Positions 53,068 through 62,929 of a DNA stretch of 64,000 bases are shown piece after piece (position 1 is the first letter of the stretch; each line of letters begins with the position of its first letter). The notes below the pieces were generated by a model, which worked only from the letters and a program-made list of their open reading frames with translations, ran no database searches and was not told the origin of the DNA. The position numbers and the translations under genes were made by a program. Source of the stretch: Paludibacteraceae bacterium (GTDB taxonomy: Bacteria; Bacteroidota; Bacteroidia; Bacteroidales; Paludibacteraceae); assembly GCA_031292565.1 (NCBI GenBank), contig JARLGW010000008.1, positions 62,001 to 126,000 on the forward strand, written 5' to 3'.

Positions 53068-55869
53068 TTAACCTACAATGTTTACTATTTTTCCGGGAAC
53101 TACAATTATTTTCTTTGGTGTCCGGCCAGCTAGGTACTTTATTGTTTGCTCGTTAGCCAAAGCCGTTTTCTCCACCGCCTCTTTACTCATATCTGCAGGG
53201 AGTTCCAATATGAATTTCACTTTCCCATTGAATGAAATAGGGTATTTCACGTTGCTTTCTTTCAGATATTCCTCGTTGAAAACGGGAAATTTGGCATCAC
53301 ACACGCTGGCAGTGCTACCAAGCGCAAGCCAAAGTTCTTCGGCTATATGTGGTGCATACGGAGCAATAAGCACGATTAAATCAGATAAGATTGCTTTCTT
53401 ATTGCACTTCAACGATGAAAGCTCGTTTACACAAATCATAAAGGCCGACACCGAAGTGTTGAACGAGAAGTTCTCTATATCCCATTCAATTTTCTTGATG
53501 GTTTTATGCAGCGTTTTTAATTCTTCTGCAGTAGGAGCTTCATCGGTAACAATCAATTCATCACCTTTGTAGAATAACGCCCAAAGCTTTTTCAGGAAGC
53601 GGTGCACGCCATCAATACCATTCGTGTCCCAAGGTTTGGATTGCTCCAACGGACCGAGGAACATTTCGTACAACCGAAGCGTATCGGCACCAAACTTGTC
53701 CACGATGTCATCGGGATTTACCACGTTGAACATGGACTTTGACATTTTTTCTACCGCGTAACCGCAAACATATTTGCCATCTTCCAATATAAATTCAGCA
53801 TTGGCGTAATCGGGCATCCACGCTTTGAATTTATCGGTGTCCAATATATCATTGCTTACGATGTTTACATCCACGTGAATAGTAGTAGTCTCGTATTGAT
53901 CTTTTAAGTTATAAGAAACAAAGGCATTGCTATCTTTGATACGATACACAAAATTACTTCGACCTTGAATCATTCCCTGATTAATCAGTTTCTTGAATGG
54001 CTCGTCTTCACAAATTTCGTTGATGTCGAAAAGAAACTTATTCCACACGCGGCTGTAAATTAAGTGCCCAGTGGCATGCTCAATACCGCCTAAGTATAAA
54101 TCGACCGATTTCCAGTAATCATTATTTTCTTTGGCTACCAATCCTTTGTCGTTCTTCGGATCCATGTAGCGCAGGAAGTAAGCCGACGAACCTGCAAAAC
54201 CCGGCATGGTATTAAGCTCCAACGAAAATATGGTTTTATTGTCCACCTTCGAGGTTTCCACAATTTTGCCATTAGCCTCGTCCCAAGCCCAGCAAGTGGC
54301 ATGACCCAGTGGAGGTTCTCCGGTTTCAGTAGGCAGAAACTTATCTATTTCCGGCAGCTCCAATGGCAAAGCTTCCACAGGAAGCATTTGCGGCATACCA
54401 TTTTTGTAGTAAACAGGGAATGGCTCGCCCCAATAACGTTGGCGACTGAAAATGGCATCGCGCAAGCGATAATTTATTTTTACTCTACCCAGATTATTTT
54501 CCTTGATATACTCTTTGGCCTTCTTGATGGCGGCTTTCACATCAAAACCATTCAAAAAGCCGGAATTTATCATAATTCCTTCTTTGGCATCCACGCTTTG
54601 CTCACTCACATCAGCCCCTTCAATCACGCTAACAATAGGCAGCTGAAATTTTTGGGCAAAAGCATAGTCGCGCGAATCGTGAGCAGGCACTGCCATAATA
54701 GCTCCCGTACCATATCCGGCCAATACATAATCGGAAATCCAAACCTGCACCTTATCGCCCGTAATTGGGTTAACCGCGTATGAACCGGAAAACACGCCGC
54801 TCACTTTTTTATCAGCCAAACGTTCTCGTTCGGTACGGCGTCTTACTTTATCTAAATAAGCACCAACTTCAGCCTTTTGTTTAGGAGTCGTAACCATCTG
54901 CACATACTCACTTTCAGGAGCAAGCACCATAAAGGTTACACCAAAAATAGTATCAGCACGCGTAGTGAAAACAATCAGGCTTTCAGCCTGATCTTCGATT
55001 TTAAAGCTTAGTTCTGCTCCTTCACTTCGTCCTATCCAGTTTTTCTGCGCCTCTTTCAGCGAATCAGTCCAGTCAATTATTTCCAAACCGTCGAGCAAGC
55101 GTTGAGCATAAGCCGACACACGCAAGCACCATTGGCTCATTACTTTTTGCTCTACCGGATGACCGCCTCGCACGGAAACACCTTCACTTACCTCATCGTT
55201 GGCCAACACAGTGCCCAAAGCAGGACACCAGTTTACCATAGTGTTGGCTTTGTAGGCAATACGATAGTTCATCAGTATTTCTTGTTTTTGGAGCTCCGAC
55301 TTGCTATTCCATTCCACGGCGGTAAAACTCACTTCTTCGCTAAAAGCTGCATTTACCCCTTCCGTTCCATTCGTTTCAAAAGCTTTGATTAGAATTTCAA
55401 TAGGTTGAGCCTTTTGCAACTTGGTATCGTAATAGTGATTGAACATGTTGATAAACGCCCACTGTGTCCATTTGTAGTAAACGGGTTCACAGGTACGCAC
55501 TTCCCTATCCCAATCAAAACAAAAACCTATTTTATCCAATTGTTCCCTATAGCGGGCAATGTTCTTTTTAGTAGTGATAGCCGGATGTTGCCCGGTTTGA
55601 ATGGCATATTGCTCGGCAGGTAAGCCGTAGGCATCGTAACCCATGGGGTGCAATACATTAAATCCTTTCAAGCGTTTGTATCGGCTAAAAATATCCGAAG
55701 CAATATAGCCCAGCGGATGCCCCACATGCAGCCCCGCCCCCGAAGGGTAAGGAAACATATCCAGCACATAGTACTTAGGCTTGTTTTTGTCTATTTTCAC
55801 ATGATAAGTTTTGTTTTCTTTCCAAAACTTTTGCCATTTTTGCTCGATCTCGTTAAAATTGTATTCCAT
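53068..55869 (-). CDS. leuS: Leucyl-tRNA synthetase
   Basis: Charges tRNA-Leu. 933 aa, longer than E. coli LeuS (860) because of inserts seen in Bacteroidetes. The class I HIGH motif appears as HVGH at residues 48-51 in [21 protein letters not shown] is near residue 708. The editing domain (about 230-440) contains [18 protein letters not shown] and the [19 protein letters not shown] signature. It heads a seven-gene same-strand run that continues into the nonulosonate cluster without a visible terminator. Confidence 0.97.
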   Translation of the reverse strand: MEYNFNEIEQKWQKFWKENKTYHVKIDKNKPKYYVLDMFPYPSGAGLHVGHPLGYIASDIFSRYKRLKGFNVLHPMGYDAYGLPAEQYAIQTGQHPAITTKKNIARYREQLDKIGFCFDWDREVRTCEPVYYKWTQWAFINMFNHYYDTKLQKAQPIEILIKAFETNGTEGVNAAFSEEVSFTAVEWNSKSELQKQEILMNYRIAYKANTMVNWCPALGTVLANDEVSEGVSVRGGHPVEQKVMSQWCLRVSAYAQRLLDGLEIIDWTDSLKEAQKNWIGRSEGAELSFKIEDQAESLIVFTTRADTIFGVTFMVLAPESEYVQMVTTPKQKAEVGAYLDKVRRRTERERLADKKVSGVFSGSYAVNPITGDKVQVWISDYVLAGYGTGAIMAVPAHDSRDYAFAQKFQLPIVSVIEGADVSEQSVDAKEGIMINSGFLNGFDVKAAIKKAKEYIKENNLGRVKINYRLRDAIFSRQRYWGEPFPVYYKNGMPQMLPVEALPLELPEIDKFLPTETGEPPLGHATCWAWDEANGKIVETSKVDNKTIFSLELNTMPGFAGSSAYFLRYMDPKNDKGLVAKENNDYWKSVDLYLGGIEHATGHLIYSRVWNKFLFDINEICEDEPFKKLINQGMIQGRSNFVYRIKDSNAFVSYNLKDQYETTTIHVDVNIVSNDILDTDKFKAWMPDYANAEFILEDGKYVCGYAVEKMSKSMFNVVNPDDIVDKFGADTLRLYEMFLGPLEQSKPWDTNGIDGVHRFLKKLWALFYKGDELIVTDEAPTAEELKTLHKTIKKIEWDIENFSFNTSVSAFMICVNELSSLKCNKKAILSDLIVLIAPYAPHIAEELWLALGSTASVCDAKFPVFNEEYLKESNVKYPISFNGKVKFILELPADMSKEAVEKTALANEQTIKYLAGRTPKKIIVVPGKIVNIVG

Positions 55870-55951
55870 ATAACCTAAAGTAAGTAGCGTAAAAAGTTGT
55901 CAATCAACAACAACTCAGCACTACATCATCTTAAATAATTTGTAAAGAGCG

Positions 55952-55959
55952 CAAATTTA
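55952..55959 (-). promoter_or_regulatory. -7 promoter box for leuS and the downstream cluster
   Basis: The minus strand reads TAAATTTG about 83 bases before the leuS ATG. Confidence 0.45.
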
Positions 55960-56062
55960 CTGAAAATTTGGCAAAATAGATAAAAATACTTTTTCCGTAA
56001 AATAAACACGCTATTAAAGATGCTTTCTGCTCCTTAAATTCTTTTCTTTCAACTAAATTGAG

Positions 56063-56070
56063 TACTTTTG
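56063..56070 (+). promoter_or_regulatory. -7 promoter box for the helicase gene
   Basis: TACTTTTG, 67 bases before ATG 56137. Confidence 0.5.
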
Positions 56071-56136
56071 GAGGTTTTATTGAAAACTATACACGGAACA
56101 AATGTGTTTCATGCATAATTAACTAACAATTTTTAA

Positions 56137-57387
56137 ATGAAATTTACCGAACTGGGCTTAGATGAAAACATCCTGGAAGCCATCTCTCAAATGGGTTTTG
56201 AAAACGCAACCCCCATACAAGAATTTGCTATTCCAAACATACTGGCCAACAAAGATTTGATAGCATGTGCACAAACAGGTACAGGAAAAACAGCCGCTTA
56301 CGTGCTACCCATATTACACAAACTTTCCAAAAAACAAGATACAAACACCGACACTTTAATACTGGTTCCAACACGCGAACTGGCTATTCAAATTGACCAA
56401 GAAATTCAAGGCCTGTCTTACTATATTTCGGTAGGAAGCATTGCCGTGTACGGTGGAGGCGATGGCATCGTGTATGCCGAACAAGAACGGGCATTAAAAC
56501 ATGGCCGAGATATTATAGTGGCTACTCCCGGACGATTGATTTCGCACCTGGCTCAAGGTTATGTTAACTTTAAGCACGTGAAACATTTAATTCTCGACGA
56601 AGCGGATAAAATGCTAGACATGGGATTTTTGGAAGATTTGGAAAAAATTATCAACTATCTGCCCAAAGAACGTCAGACATTGATGTTCAGTGCCACCATG
56701 CCAAGTAAGATACGGGTGTTGGCAAAAAAAGTAATGCATCACCCCGAAGAAATTTCAATATCAGTATCAAAACCGGCGGAAGGTGTGAGCCAATTTTTAT
56801 ACCTCTGCTATGATGCACAAAAGATAGGGGCTCTTAAACTCATTATCAACCAAAAACCGGAATATAATAGTATCATCATTTTCACCTCCGCCAAAAGTAA
56901 GATCAACGATATTGTGAAGGAACTCCGTCATGCCGGATTTAAGGCTAGAGGTATTTCGTCCGACTTGGATCAGGATCAGCGGGAAGAAGTATTGATAGGG
57001 TTCCGCTCAAAACGAATACGCATTTTAGTAGCAACGGATGTGATGAGCCGGGGAATTGACATCAAGGAAATTAATATGGTAATTAATTTTGATGCGCCTC
57101 ACGATGCCGAAGATTACGTGCACCGCGTAGGCCGTACCGCCCGTGCAAATACCGAGGGCGAAGCTTATACACTGGTGAACCCAAAGGATATGATAAAACT
57201 GCAACGCATTGAGAAACTCATAGAAATGGAAGTGCCCCGCCTTAAATTGCCTGATGAAATGGGTGCACAACCCGAATGGCGTACTGATGCCCCTCGCGAT
57301 AAGAATAATTTTAGGGGACGGCGCGATAACCAACATGACAAGAACCGACAAGGCAACCCCAGACAAAGATCCGAAAGAAAAAAATAA
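56137..57387 (+). CDS. DEAD-box RNA helicase (RhlE/CsdA-type)
   Basis: 416-aa ATP-dependent RNA helicase acting in ribosome assembly, RNA decay or cold adaptation. Motifs in order: Q-motif GFENATPIQ, Walker A AQTGTGKTAAY, PTRELA, TPGRL, DEAD (LILDEADKMLDMGF), SAT, then in the second RecA domain IIFTSAK, VATDVMSRGIDI and HRVGRTAR. The C-terminal tail of about 40 residues is basic and rich in R, D, N and Q (RNA-binding). Own promoter and terminator; a long leader is typical of cold-regulated helicases. Confidence 0.95.
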   Translation: MKFTELGLDENILEAISQMGFENATPIQEFAIPNILANKDLIACAQTGTGKTAAYVLPILHKLSKKQDTNTDTLILVPTRELAIQIDQEIQGLSYYISVGSIAVYGGGDGIVYAEQERALKHGRDIIVATPGRLISHLAQGYVNFKHVKHLILDEADKMLDMGFLEDLEKIINYLPKERQTLMFSATMPSKIRVLAKKVMHHPEEISISVSKPAEGVSQFLYLCYDAQKIGALKLIINQKPEYNSIIIFTSAKSKINDIVKELRHAGFKARGISSDLDQDQREEVLIGFRSKRIRILVATDVMSRGIDIKEINMVINFDAPHDAEDYVHRVGRTARANTEGEAYTLVNPKDMIKLQRIEKLIEMEVPRLKLPDEMGAQPEWRTDAPRDKNNFRGRRDNQHDKNRQGNPRQRSERKK

Positions 57388-57400
57388 TAAGAATTACGAG

Positions 57401-57437
57401 TGCCATTCATGAAAAAAATTCATCAATGGCATTTTTA
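57401..57437. terminator. Terminator between the helicase and GNAT genes
   Basis: TGCCATTCATGAA (57401-57413) pairs with TTCATCAATGGCA (57419-57431) with one mismatch; TTTTTAA follows. Confidence 0.7.
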
Positions 57438-57439
57438 AT

Positions 57440-57856
57440 TTATTTATTCTTCCACAATTCCATCATGATGCTGGGATATTTAAGATTGTCGAAACCAAAA
57501 GTCCGATACAAAGGATGTGCATCTTTGGTGGCAAGCAGCCAATGCGATACCCTATGAAGTTCAGGCTGGTTGAGCATGACACGTAACATATCCGAAGCAA
57601 TGCCTTGATGTCGATACTCTTCTGCCACTATTACATCCATTACATAGGCCAGCCGAACTTTGTCTGACACCACACGGGCATAACCAACAAGCACCCCGTC
57701 CTCATTAAAAGCCCCTACTACCAAAGCTGAGTTTTCGGCACTAAGTATCACATCTTCTTTGGAAGTGTCTTTACACCAATAAGTAGCTTGCAGCAAGGCC
57801 GTAACAGCATCAAAATCCATCGCAGAGAAACCGGAAGAAATAGTATATGTTTTCAT
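57440..57856 (-). CDS. GNAT family N-acetyltransferase
   Basis: 138-aa acetyl-CoA-dependent transferase. VGYARVVSDKVRLAYVMDVIVAEEYRHQGIASDML contains the strand 4 to P-loop region (R/Q-x-x-G-x-A: RHQGIA), and PLYRTFGFDNL is the C-terminal signature. Substrate unknown (amino acid, polyamine or protein). Last gene of the pfkB-trmH-alaX run, 28 bases after alaX. Confidence 0.88.
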   Translation of the reverse strand: MKTYTISSGFSAMDFDAVTALLQATYWCKDTSKEDVILSAENSALVVGAFNEDGVLVGYARVVSDKVRLAYVMDVIVAEEYRHQGIASDMLRVMLNQPELHRVSHWLLATKDAHPLYRTFGFDNLKYPSIMMELWKNK

Positions 57857-57884
57857 CGCGTTTTTTAAATATATCGATAGAATT

Positions 57885-58343
57885 TCAGATTAACTTAAAC
57901 CGCAGTCGTAACCGCCCATCCTCGTAATCATGACTAATGATTTTAAATTGGCCGATTTCGGAAGTGTTTTCCACGTGGGTACCAATGCAGGCACAAGTAT
58001 CGTAATCGCCTACCCTCACCAAGCGAATGGTTTCGCTCACATCTTCAGGCAGTTTATATACCTCCACCCCGGCAGGGATGCTATCCTGAGTAACAAACTC
58101 AACCGTTATATGCAGATTTGAAGCTATCACCTCGTTTACCTTTGCTTCCACGACTTGAATTTGTTCTTCCGTGGGTTGAGCAGAAAGAACATAATCGCAT
58201 TTGCTTTTTTTACGTTCAATGTGAGCATTCACCGCACGGGTGCAACCAAAGGTACGCACCATCGTTTGGTTAAGGATATGTTCAGCCGTGTGCATCGGCG
58301 GATATTCCTGCTTATTATGAGCATTTAATTCAACTGACTCCAT
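57885..58343 (-). CDS. Stand-alone alanyl-tRNA editing domain protein (AlaX-like)
   Basis: About 152-aa protein matching the second additional domain (SAD) of threonyl/alanyl-tRNA synthetases, which hydrolyses Ser- or Gly-tRNA-Ala. The metal motif HTAEHIL (near residue 20) and the C-x3-H motif CIGTH near residue 114 are intact, so it should be active. The short size, without an N-terminal beta-barrel, places it with the smallest AlaX proteins. ATG 58343 was chosen over a TTG two codons upstream. Confidence 0.83.
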   Translation of the reverse strand: MESVELNAHNKQEYPPMHTAEHILNQTMVRTFGCTRAVNAHIERKKSKCDYVLSAQPTEEQIQVVEAKVNEVIASNLHITVEFVTQDSIPAGVEVYKLPEDVSETIRLVRVGDYDTCACIGTHVENTSEIGQFKIISHDYEDGRLRLRFKLI

Positions 58344-58366
58344 AATCAACTATTTATTATAAGTTA

Positions 58367-58897
58367 CTATCCCAATTTCATGCCAAACTCCCAAATTACG
58401 ATACCGGCGGTAACCGATACGTTGAGCGAGTGCTTGGTGCCATACTGGGGAAGTTCGATACAAGCATCGGAAACATCAATTACTTCTTGCTGCACCCCTT
58501 TCACCTCGTTACCGAGAACAACGGCATATTTCTTTGTTTTATTCAAAGCCAAATCGGGCAACATGATACTGCCTTCGGCTTGCTCAATGGAGTACACGGT
58601 GTAGCCATCCGCCTTGAGTTGCGCCACGGCATCCTGAGTATGCTCCCAGTGCTTCCAATCCACGGTGAACTCTGCCCCTAATGCGGTTTTATGTATTTCC
58701 GCGTTGGGAGGCGTACTGGTAATGCCACATAAATATACGGCTTCCACCAAATAAGCATCCGAGGTGCGAAACACTGCACCCACGTTGTGCAAGCTACGTA
58801 CATTATCCAGCACCACAATTAAAGGCGTTTTTTCAGCCTGCTTAAATTCTTCGGGCGATATGCGGTTAAGCTCTTCTAATTGTAATTTCCGATTCAC
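58367..58897 (-). CDS. SpoU/TrmH-family RNA methyltransferase
   Basis: 176-aa SPOUT-fold 2'-O-ribose methyltransferase for tRNA or rRNA. LDNVRSLHNVGAVFRTSDA (motif 1), YAVVLGNEVKGV (motif 2) and the trefoil-knot ending IELPQYGTKHSLNVSVTAGI (motif 3) are complete. Target nucleotide not predictable. The start overlaps the kinase gene by 4 bases (ATGA). Confidence 0.92.
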   Translation of the reverse strand: MNRKLQLEELNRISPEEFKQAEKTPLIVVLDNVRSLHNVGAVFRTSDAYLVEAVYLCGITSTPPNAEIHKTALGAEFTVDWKHWEHTQDAVAQLKADGYTVYSIEQAEGSIMLPDLALNKTKKYAVVLGNEVKGVQQEVIDVSDACIELPQYGTKHSLNVSVTAGIVIWEFGMKLG

Positions 58898-59874
58898 TTG
58901 GTAAGGTTGTTAATTTCTTCTTGAATAGCAGTCCAACGCTCGTCATTCATTTTAGCCCCAACTACTTCCACCACATTTCCAGCCAACAGCGAACCTAATT
59001 TAGCACAAACATCATAAGGCTGTTTTTCCGTTAAGCCATACAAGAAACCTGAGGCAAACAAATCGCCCGCTCCCGTGGTATCAATGCAATTGGCCGAAAT
59101 GGCACTTACACGAAACTCTTCACCATAGGCTTTAATGTAAGAACCCTCTTTCCCTACTTTCACTACTGCTATATCACATTGTTCAGCCATTTTCTGTAAT
59201 GCTTCGTGAGGCGAAAGTCCTGTGTATGCATGTGCTTCTTCTTCGTTGGCAAAAATAATATCGACATAATCCCGTATAATTTCCTTCAAAAAGTCGAGGT
59301 TTGCTTCTACTACATTATAGCTGGCCAAATCTAACGAAACCTTTAATCCTTCCTCTTTCGCTAAGCGCACGGCTTTACGAATCAGGTCGTGGTTTTGCAC
59401 CAAATAGCCCTCGATATGAAAATAGTCGTACCCACCAAACATGTGAATATCCAAATCCTCGGCATACAATTCACAAGCAGCACCTAAATAAGTACACATG
59501 GTTCGTTCGCCATCGGACGAAACCAAAACAATACATTGACCGGAAAGTAATTCGGAGGTTTGAAGGTGCGGACGCACTCCATTAGCTACAGAATCGGACT
59601 TAAAAAACTCGCCAACGGCATCATCTCCGATTTTTCCAACAAAACCTGTACGAACTCCTAACTTTCCCAGCCCGGCTATCGTGTTGGATGCCGAACCCCC
59701 TGTAACCATATAGCGTTCGCACTCAATTACCCTATTAGTGAGTTCTTCAAGCGTTTCGTTTTCAATTAATTGCATACTTCCTTTGGGCAATTCTAGTTCT
59801 TGTAATAAAGCATCATCTTCTATAAAAGTTAGCACATCTACAATGGCATTGCCCATTCCTAATACCTTTTTCAT
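58894..59874 (-). CDS. PfkB-family carbohydrate/nucleoside kinase (adenosine kinase-like)
   Basis: 326-aa ribokinase-superfamily kinase. GGSASNTIAGLGKLG with GFVGKIGDDAVGEFF is the N-terminal signature; TTGAGDLFASGFLYGL near residue 265 holds the anion hole and catalytic Asp. The protein resembles adenosine kinase-like members widespread in bacteria, but sugar substrates cannot be excluded. It heads the operon with trmH, alaX and GNAT genes, from a -7 box at 59898-59905. Confidence 0.9.
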   Translation of the reverse strand: MKKVLGMGNAIVDVLTFIEDDALLQELELPKGSMQLIENETLEELTNRVIECERYMVTGGSASNTIAGLGKLGVRTGFVGKIGDDAVGEFFKSDSVANGVRPHLQTSELLSGQCIVLVSSDGERTMCTYLGAACELYAEDLDIHMFGGYDYFHIEGYLVQNHDLIRKAVRLAKEEGLKVSLDLASYNVVEANLDFLKEIIRDYVDIIFANEEEAHAYTGLSPHEALQKMAEQCDIAVVKVGKEGSYIKAYGEEFRVSAISANCIDTTGAGDLFASGFLYGLTEKQPYDVCAKLGSLLAGNVVEVVGAKMNDERWTAIQEEINNLTK

Positions 59875-59897
59875 ACGTTTTTCTTTCTATTTTTTTA

Positions 59898-59905
59898 CAA
59901 ATATA
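59898..59905 (-). promoter_or_regulatory. -7 promoter box for the pfkB operon
   Basis: The minus strand reads TATATTTG, 24 bases before ATG 59874. Confidence 0.5.
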
Positions 59906-59928
59906 TTGCATATTTCAAAACAACGCAT

Positions 59929-59936
59929 TACCTTTG
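59929..59936 (+). promoter_or_regulatory. -7 promoter box for tRNA-Asn
   Basis: TACCTTTG about 55 bases before the tRNA; divergent from the pfkB promoter. Confidence 0.5.
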
Positions 59937-59990
59937 CCACGCAAAACAGAAAAAATATCTCTTTTTAATGTTTTTGCAAACATAGAAAAT

Positions 59991-60064
59991 TCTTCAGTAG
60001 CTCAGTTGGTTAGAGCACCTGACTGTTAATCAGGGGGTCCTAGGTTCAAGTCCTAGCTGAAGAG
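59991..60064 (+). tRNA. tRNA-Asn (GTT)
   Basis: 74-nt cloverleaf. Acceptor TCTTCAG (59991-59997) pairs with CTGAAGA (60057-60063), discriminator G. Anticodon stem CCTGA/TCAGG with loop CTGTTAA; anticodon GTT at 60025-60027. The GGTTCAAGTCC T-arm is standard. CCA is not encoded. Confidence 0.96.
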
Positions 60065-60065
60065 C

Positions 60066-60100
60066 AAAAAGGAGTCAACGTGTAGTTGACTCCTTTTTTT
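60066..60100 (+). terminator. Terminator after tRNA-Asn
   Basis: AAAAAGGAGTCAAC pairs with GTTGACTCCTTTTT across a 5-base loop, ending in a T7 run. Confidence 0.85.
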
Positions 60101-60163
60101 ATAATACCTTTTACAGAAAAACAAAAAAAATATCTTCTTACGGTTTTGTTAGCATCTTATTTT

Positions 60164-60171
60164 TATATTTG
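60164..60171 (+). promoter_or_regulatory. -7 promoter box for plsC
   Basis: TATATTTG with TTTG at 60145-60148 upstream. It excludes the longer frame beginning at 60169. Confidence 0.55.
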
Positions 60172-60207
60172 CAATTAAAAATAAGTGTTTTACAATCTTG
60201 CGATATT

Positions 60208-60939
60208 ATGAAGAGTCCGTTTAAATATATTTTTTTCGTTTATCAATGGTTTATCCTTTTACCGGTATCAGCGGTTGCTACGATTCTCACGGCTGTTATC
60301 ACCATTATTTTTTCCTACACGACAAAAAACATTACCGTTAAATCAATTCCCGCCAAATGGTGGTCTAAATTCATGTGTTATGCTTCGTTCATCAGTGTTT
60401 CTGTTGAAGGAATGGAAAACATAAAACAAAATCAATCATACGTTATTGTAGCCAATCACCAAAGCATGTTCGATATATGGCTTATTTACGGATGGTTGGA
60501 CAGGCCTTTTAGTTGGGTGATGAAAAAAGAATTACGAAAAATTCCTTTTGTAGGACTGGCTTGCGAAAAAGTGGGTCATATTTTTGTTGATCGGAGCAAT
60601 GCCATCGAAGCCAAAAGGAGCATTCTTGCGGCGGAAAAGAAATTACAAAATGGAAATTGTGTAGCAGTCTTTCCCGAAGGAACCCGGACTAAGGATGGAA
60701 AAGTAGGGTCGTTCAAACGAGGAGCATTCAACATGGCTTCTGATTTACATTTACCCATTGTACCAATATCCATTATAGGTGCTTATGAGCGTATGTCGCG
60801 TTACGACTGGCAGGTAACCCCGGGAAAATTAAAAATGAAAATTCACGAACCTATACCGTGTGACACGAACTTAACAGAACAGGAAATACGCGCACTAGCC
60901 AACCGGGTAAGAGAAATAATTATAGAAGGTATGGCCTAG
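60208..60939 (+). CDS. plsC: 1-acyl-sn-glycerol-3-phosphate acyltransferase
   Basis: Acylates lysophosphatidic acid to phosphatidic acid at the inner membrane. About 243 aa with an N-terminal membrane helix (about 8-35). The catalytic H-x4-D motif is ANHQSMFD; VFVDRSN, FPEGTRTKDG and the IVPISI stretch are the remaining acyltransferase blocks. ATG 60208 was chosen because the promoter box covers the upstream part of the frame. It is followed 33 bases later by the PorE-like gene. Confidence 0.93.
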   Translation: MKSPFKYIFFVYQWFILLPVSAVATILTAVITIIFSYTTKNITVKSIPAKWWSKFMCYASFISVSVEGMENIKQNQSYVIVANHQSMFDIWLIYGWLDRPFSWVMKKELRKIPFVGLACEKVGHIFVDRSNAIEAKRSILAAEKKLQNGNCVAVFPEGTRTKDGKVGSFKRGAFNMASDLHLPIVPISIIGAYERMSRYDWQVTPGKLKMKIHEPIPCDTNLTEQEIRALANRVREIIIEGMA

Positions 60940-60972
60940 TTTTTTTTACCTAAAAAATCTATCTAATATATC

Positions 60973-62871
60973 ATGAAAAAAACAATTGCACTACTGTTTC
61001 TTCTTACGCTAACATTTTTACCTTCTCACGCAGACAAACTGACCGGAAAACAAAAAAAAGCCAGGGAAATATTCACGGAAGCTCGATTAATTTCCGACGA
61101 AAAAGAGCGTATTAAGAAATTAAAAGAAGCGGTTGAAATTGACAATGAGTTTGTTGAAGCTCACTGGCTTATATCCGCTACCTACAAAGAATTAGGCGAC
61201 GAAGTAAATATGATTGTCTGGCTGGAAAAAGTTTGCCGTCCGAAATATAAAGACTACGAAAAAACATGCTATAAGCTGGGCAAAGAATATTACGGCATCG
61301 GGCAATATGAAAAAGCCAGGGAATGTTTCGGACGTGGCAACGGAAAATTTAGCGCATGGCAAGACAAATGTACCACGGCCATTGAAATAAAGAAACACCC
61401 CGTGCCCTTCCAACCGGTGAACCTTGTACGTGTAAATACAGATTATGACGACTACTGGCCAAGTATAACTGCCGACGGTAAAAACATATCCACCACCGTT
61501 TTGGTAGGGCAACGCGAAGGAGCTCGCTCCTTAACAGCTCAAGAAGATATTTATCATAGTTCTCTGATGGAAAACGGTGAATGGTCCAAAAGCGAACCGC
61601 TAGGCCCTCCTACCAATACACCTCAAAATGAAGGAGCTCAAAGTTTTTCGGTGGACGGACGTTACATGTTCTTCATCGCTTGTGACCGCCCTAGCAGCGT
61701 AGGTGGTTGCGATATTTATTATTCCATCAGACAAGGAAATCAGTGGAGCCCAGCCATCAATCCAGGCAAGCCGCTAAATACTCAATATTGGGAAACAAAC
61801 CCATCCTTCTCTCCTGCCGGTGACGAATTATTCTTTTCCAGCAATCGCCCCGGAGGTGTTGGAGGTAAAGATATTTGGGTGAGTAAAGTTACCATTCAGG
61901 AAAACGGACAATTGCAATTTGCAGAACCTAAAAATGTAGGTGCACCAATTAACACAACTGAAGATGAATTTTCTCCATTTATCCACGCGGATAATAAAAC
62001 CTTGTATTTTTCCTCGACAGGGCATCCGGGTTTGGGTGGATACGACATTTTTTATGCCAAAAGAGATGACAACGGAAAATGGAGCGAACCCCGCAATATT
62101 GGATATCCAATTAATACTCACCGCGATGAAATAGGTTTTTGTGTTAACGCACAAGGAGATAAAGCATACCTTTCGTCCAACGGTATCTTGAAAAACGGAC
62201 GAGGAAAAGATATATATGAAATAAGCCTGCCCGAAGATTTACGCCCCGAACGTATGGATTTCTTCGATGGAAAGGTGTGGGATTGGAAAACCAGGAAACC
62301 AATTCAGGCTAAAATTGAAGTATATAAACTAAAAGATGATAAAACCGTGTTCCAATCGGTGTCCGACCAAGTTACAGGCGAATTTCAGGCATTCCTTCCT
62401 GTTAACGATGAGTATGGATATACCGTGGAAAAGAAAGGTTATTTATTTGTGTCAGGAAACCTGCAACAAAGGGATAGCTTGCACGCTTCACGGAAGATAA
62501 TTGATTTGCGCACGATTGCCGTTGGTGAAAAGGTTACGCTGAACAATATCTTCTTCGACTTCAACAAATCCACCTTAAAAACGGAATCGTACAGCGAATT
62601 GAAACGTGTAGCGAAGTTCTTGAAAGTGAACTCGAAGGTTTCCGTGGAGCTTGCCGGGCACACGGATAACGTGGGTGGACACGAATATAACATGCGCCTG
62701 TCGGAAGCTCGCGCCAAGGAGGTGGCCGACTTCTTATTAAAACAAGGCGTTCCGCCGGAGAGGATTACCTTTAAAGGTTACGGGCCTGACAAACCGATTG
62801 CCGATAATGCCACCGATGCAGGAAGGGCTAAAAACCGAAGAACGGAAATTATAATTACAAAAGCACAATAA
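60973..62871 (+). CDS. PorE-like TPR / PD40 beta-propeller / CRD / OmpA-domain protein
   Basis: 632-aa exported protein with signal peptide (MKKTIALLFLLTLTFLPSHA). Order of domains: TPR-like helices (about 25-130); WD40-like PD40 propeller (about 150-420) with repeated LFFSSNRPGGVGGKDI and LYFSSTGHPGLGGYDI; a carboxypeptidase-regulatory-like domain (about 430-500); and an OmpA C-terminal domain (about 515-632) with the peptidoglycan-binding ELAGHTDNVGGHEYNMRLSEARA. This is the layout of PorE of the type IX secretion system, which anchors the machine to peptidoglycan. Unlike known PorE it lacks a lipobox Cys. Could also be a general OmpA-family anchor. Confidence 0.82.
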   Translation: MKKTIALLFLLTLTFLPSHADKLTGKQKKAREIFTEARLISDEKERIKKLKEAVEIDNEFVEAHWLISATYKELGDEVNMIVWLEKVCRPKYKDYEKTCYKLGKEYYGIGQYEKARECFGRGNGKFSAWQDKCTTAIEIKKHPVPFQPVNLVRVNTDYDDYWPSITADGKNISTTVLVGQREGARSLTAQEDIYHSSLMENGEWSKSEPLGPPTNTPQNEGAQSFSVDGRYMFFIACDRPSSVGGCDIYYSIRQGNQWSPAINPGKPLNTQYWETNPSFSPAGDELFFSSNRPGGVGGKDIWVSKVTIQENGQLQFAEPKNVGAPINTTEDEFSPFIHADNKTLYFSSTGHPGLGGYDIFYAKRDDNGKWSEPRNIGYPINTHRDEIGFCVNAQGDKAYLSSNGILKNGRGKDIYEISLPEDLRPERMDFFDGKVWDWKTRKPIQAKIEVYKLKDDKTVFQSVSDQVTGEFQAFLPVNDEYGYTVEKKGYLFVSGNLQQRDSLHASRKIIDLRTIAVGEKVTLNNIFFDFNKSTLKTESYSELKRVAKFLKVNSKVSVELAGHTDNVGGHEYNMRLSEARAKEVADFLLKQGVPPERITFKGYGPDKPIADNATDAGRAKNRRTEIIITKAQ

Positions 62872-62877
62872 AATAGC

Positions 62878-62917
62878 AAAGGCGAACCTCTCGAAAAAGG
62901 TTCGCCTTTTATTTTTT
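62878..62917 (+). terminator. Terminator after the OmpA-family gene
   Basis: 12-bp stem AAAGGCGAACCT / AGGTTCGCCTTT (62878-62889 with 62898-62909), followed by TATTTTTTT. Confidence 0.85.
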
Positions 62918-62929
62918 TCCAAACTAAGG

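Noticed and set aside
59991-60064. tRNA-Asn as integration site of a mobile element
   Set aside because: No integrase and no repeated tRNA 3' end were seen in the flanks.
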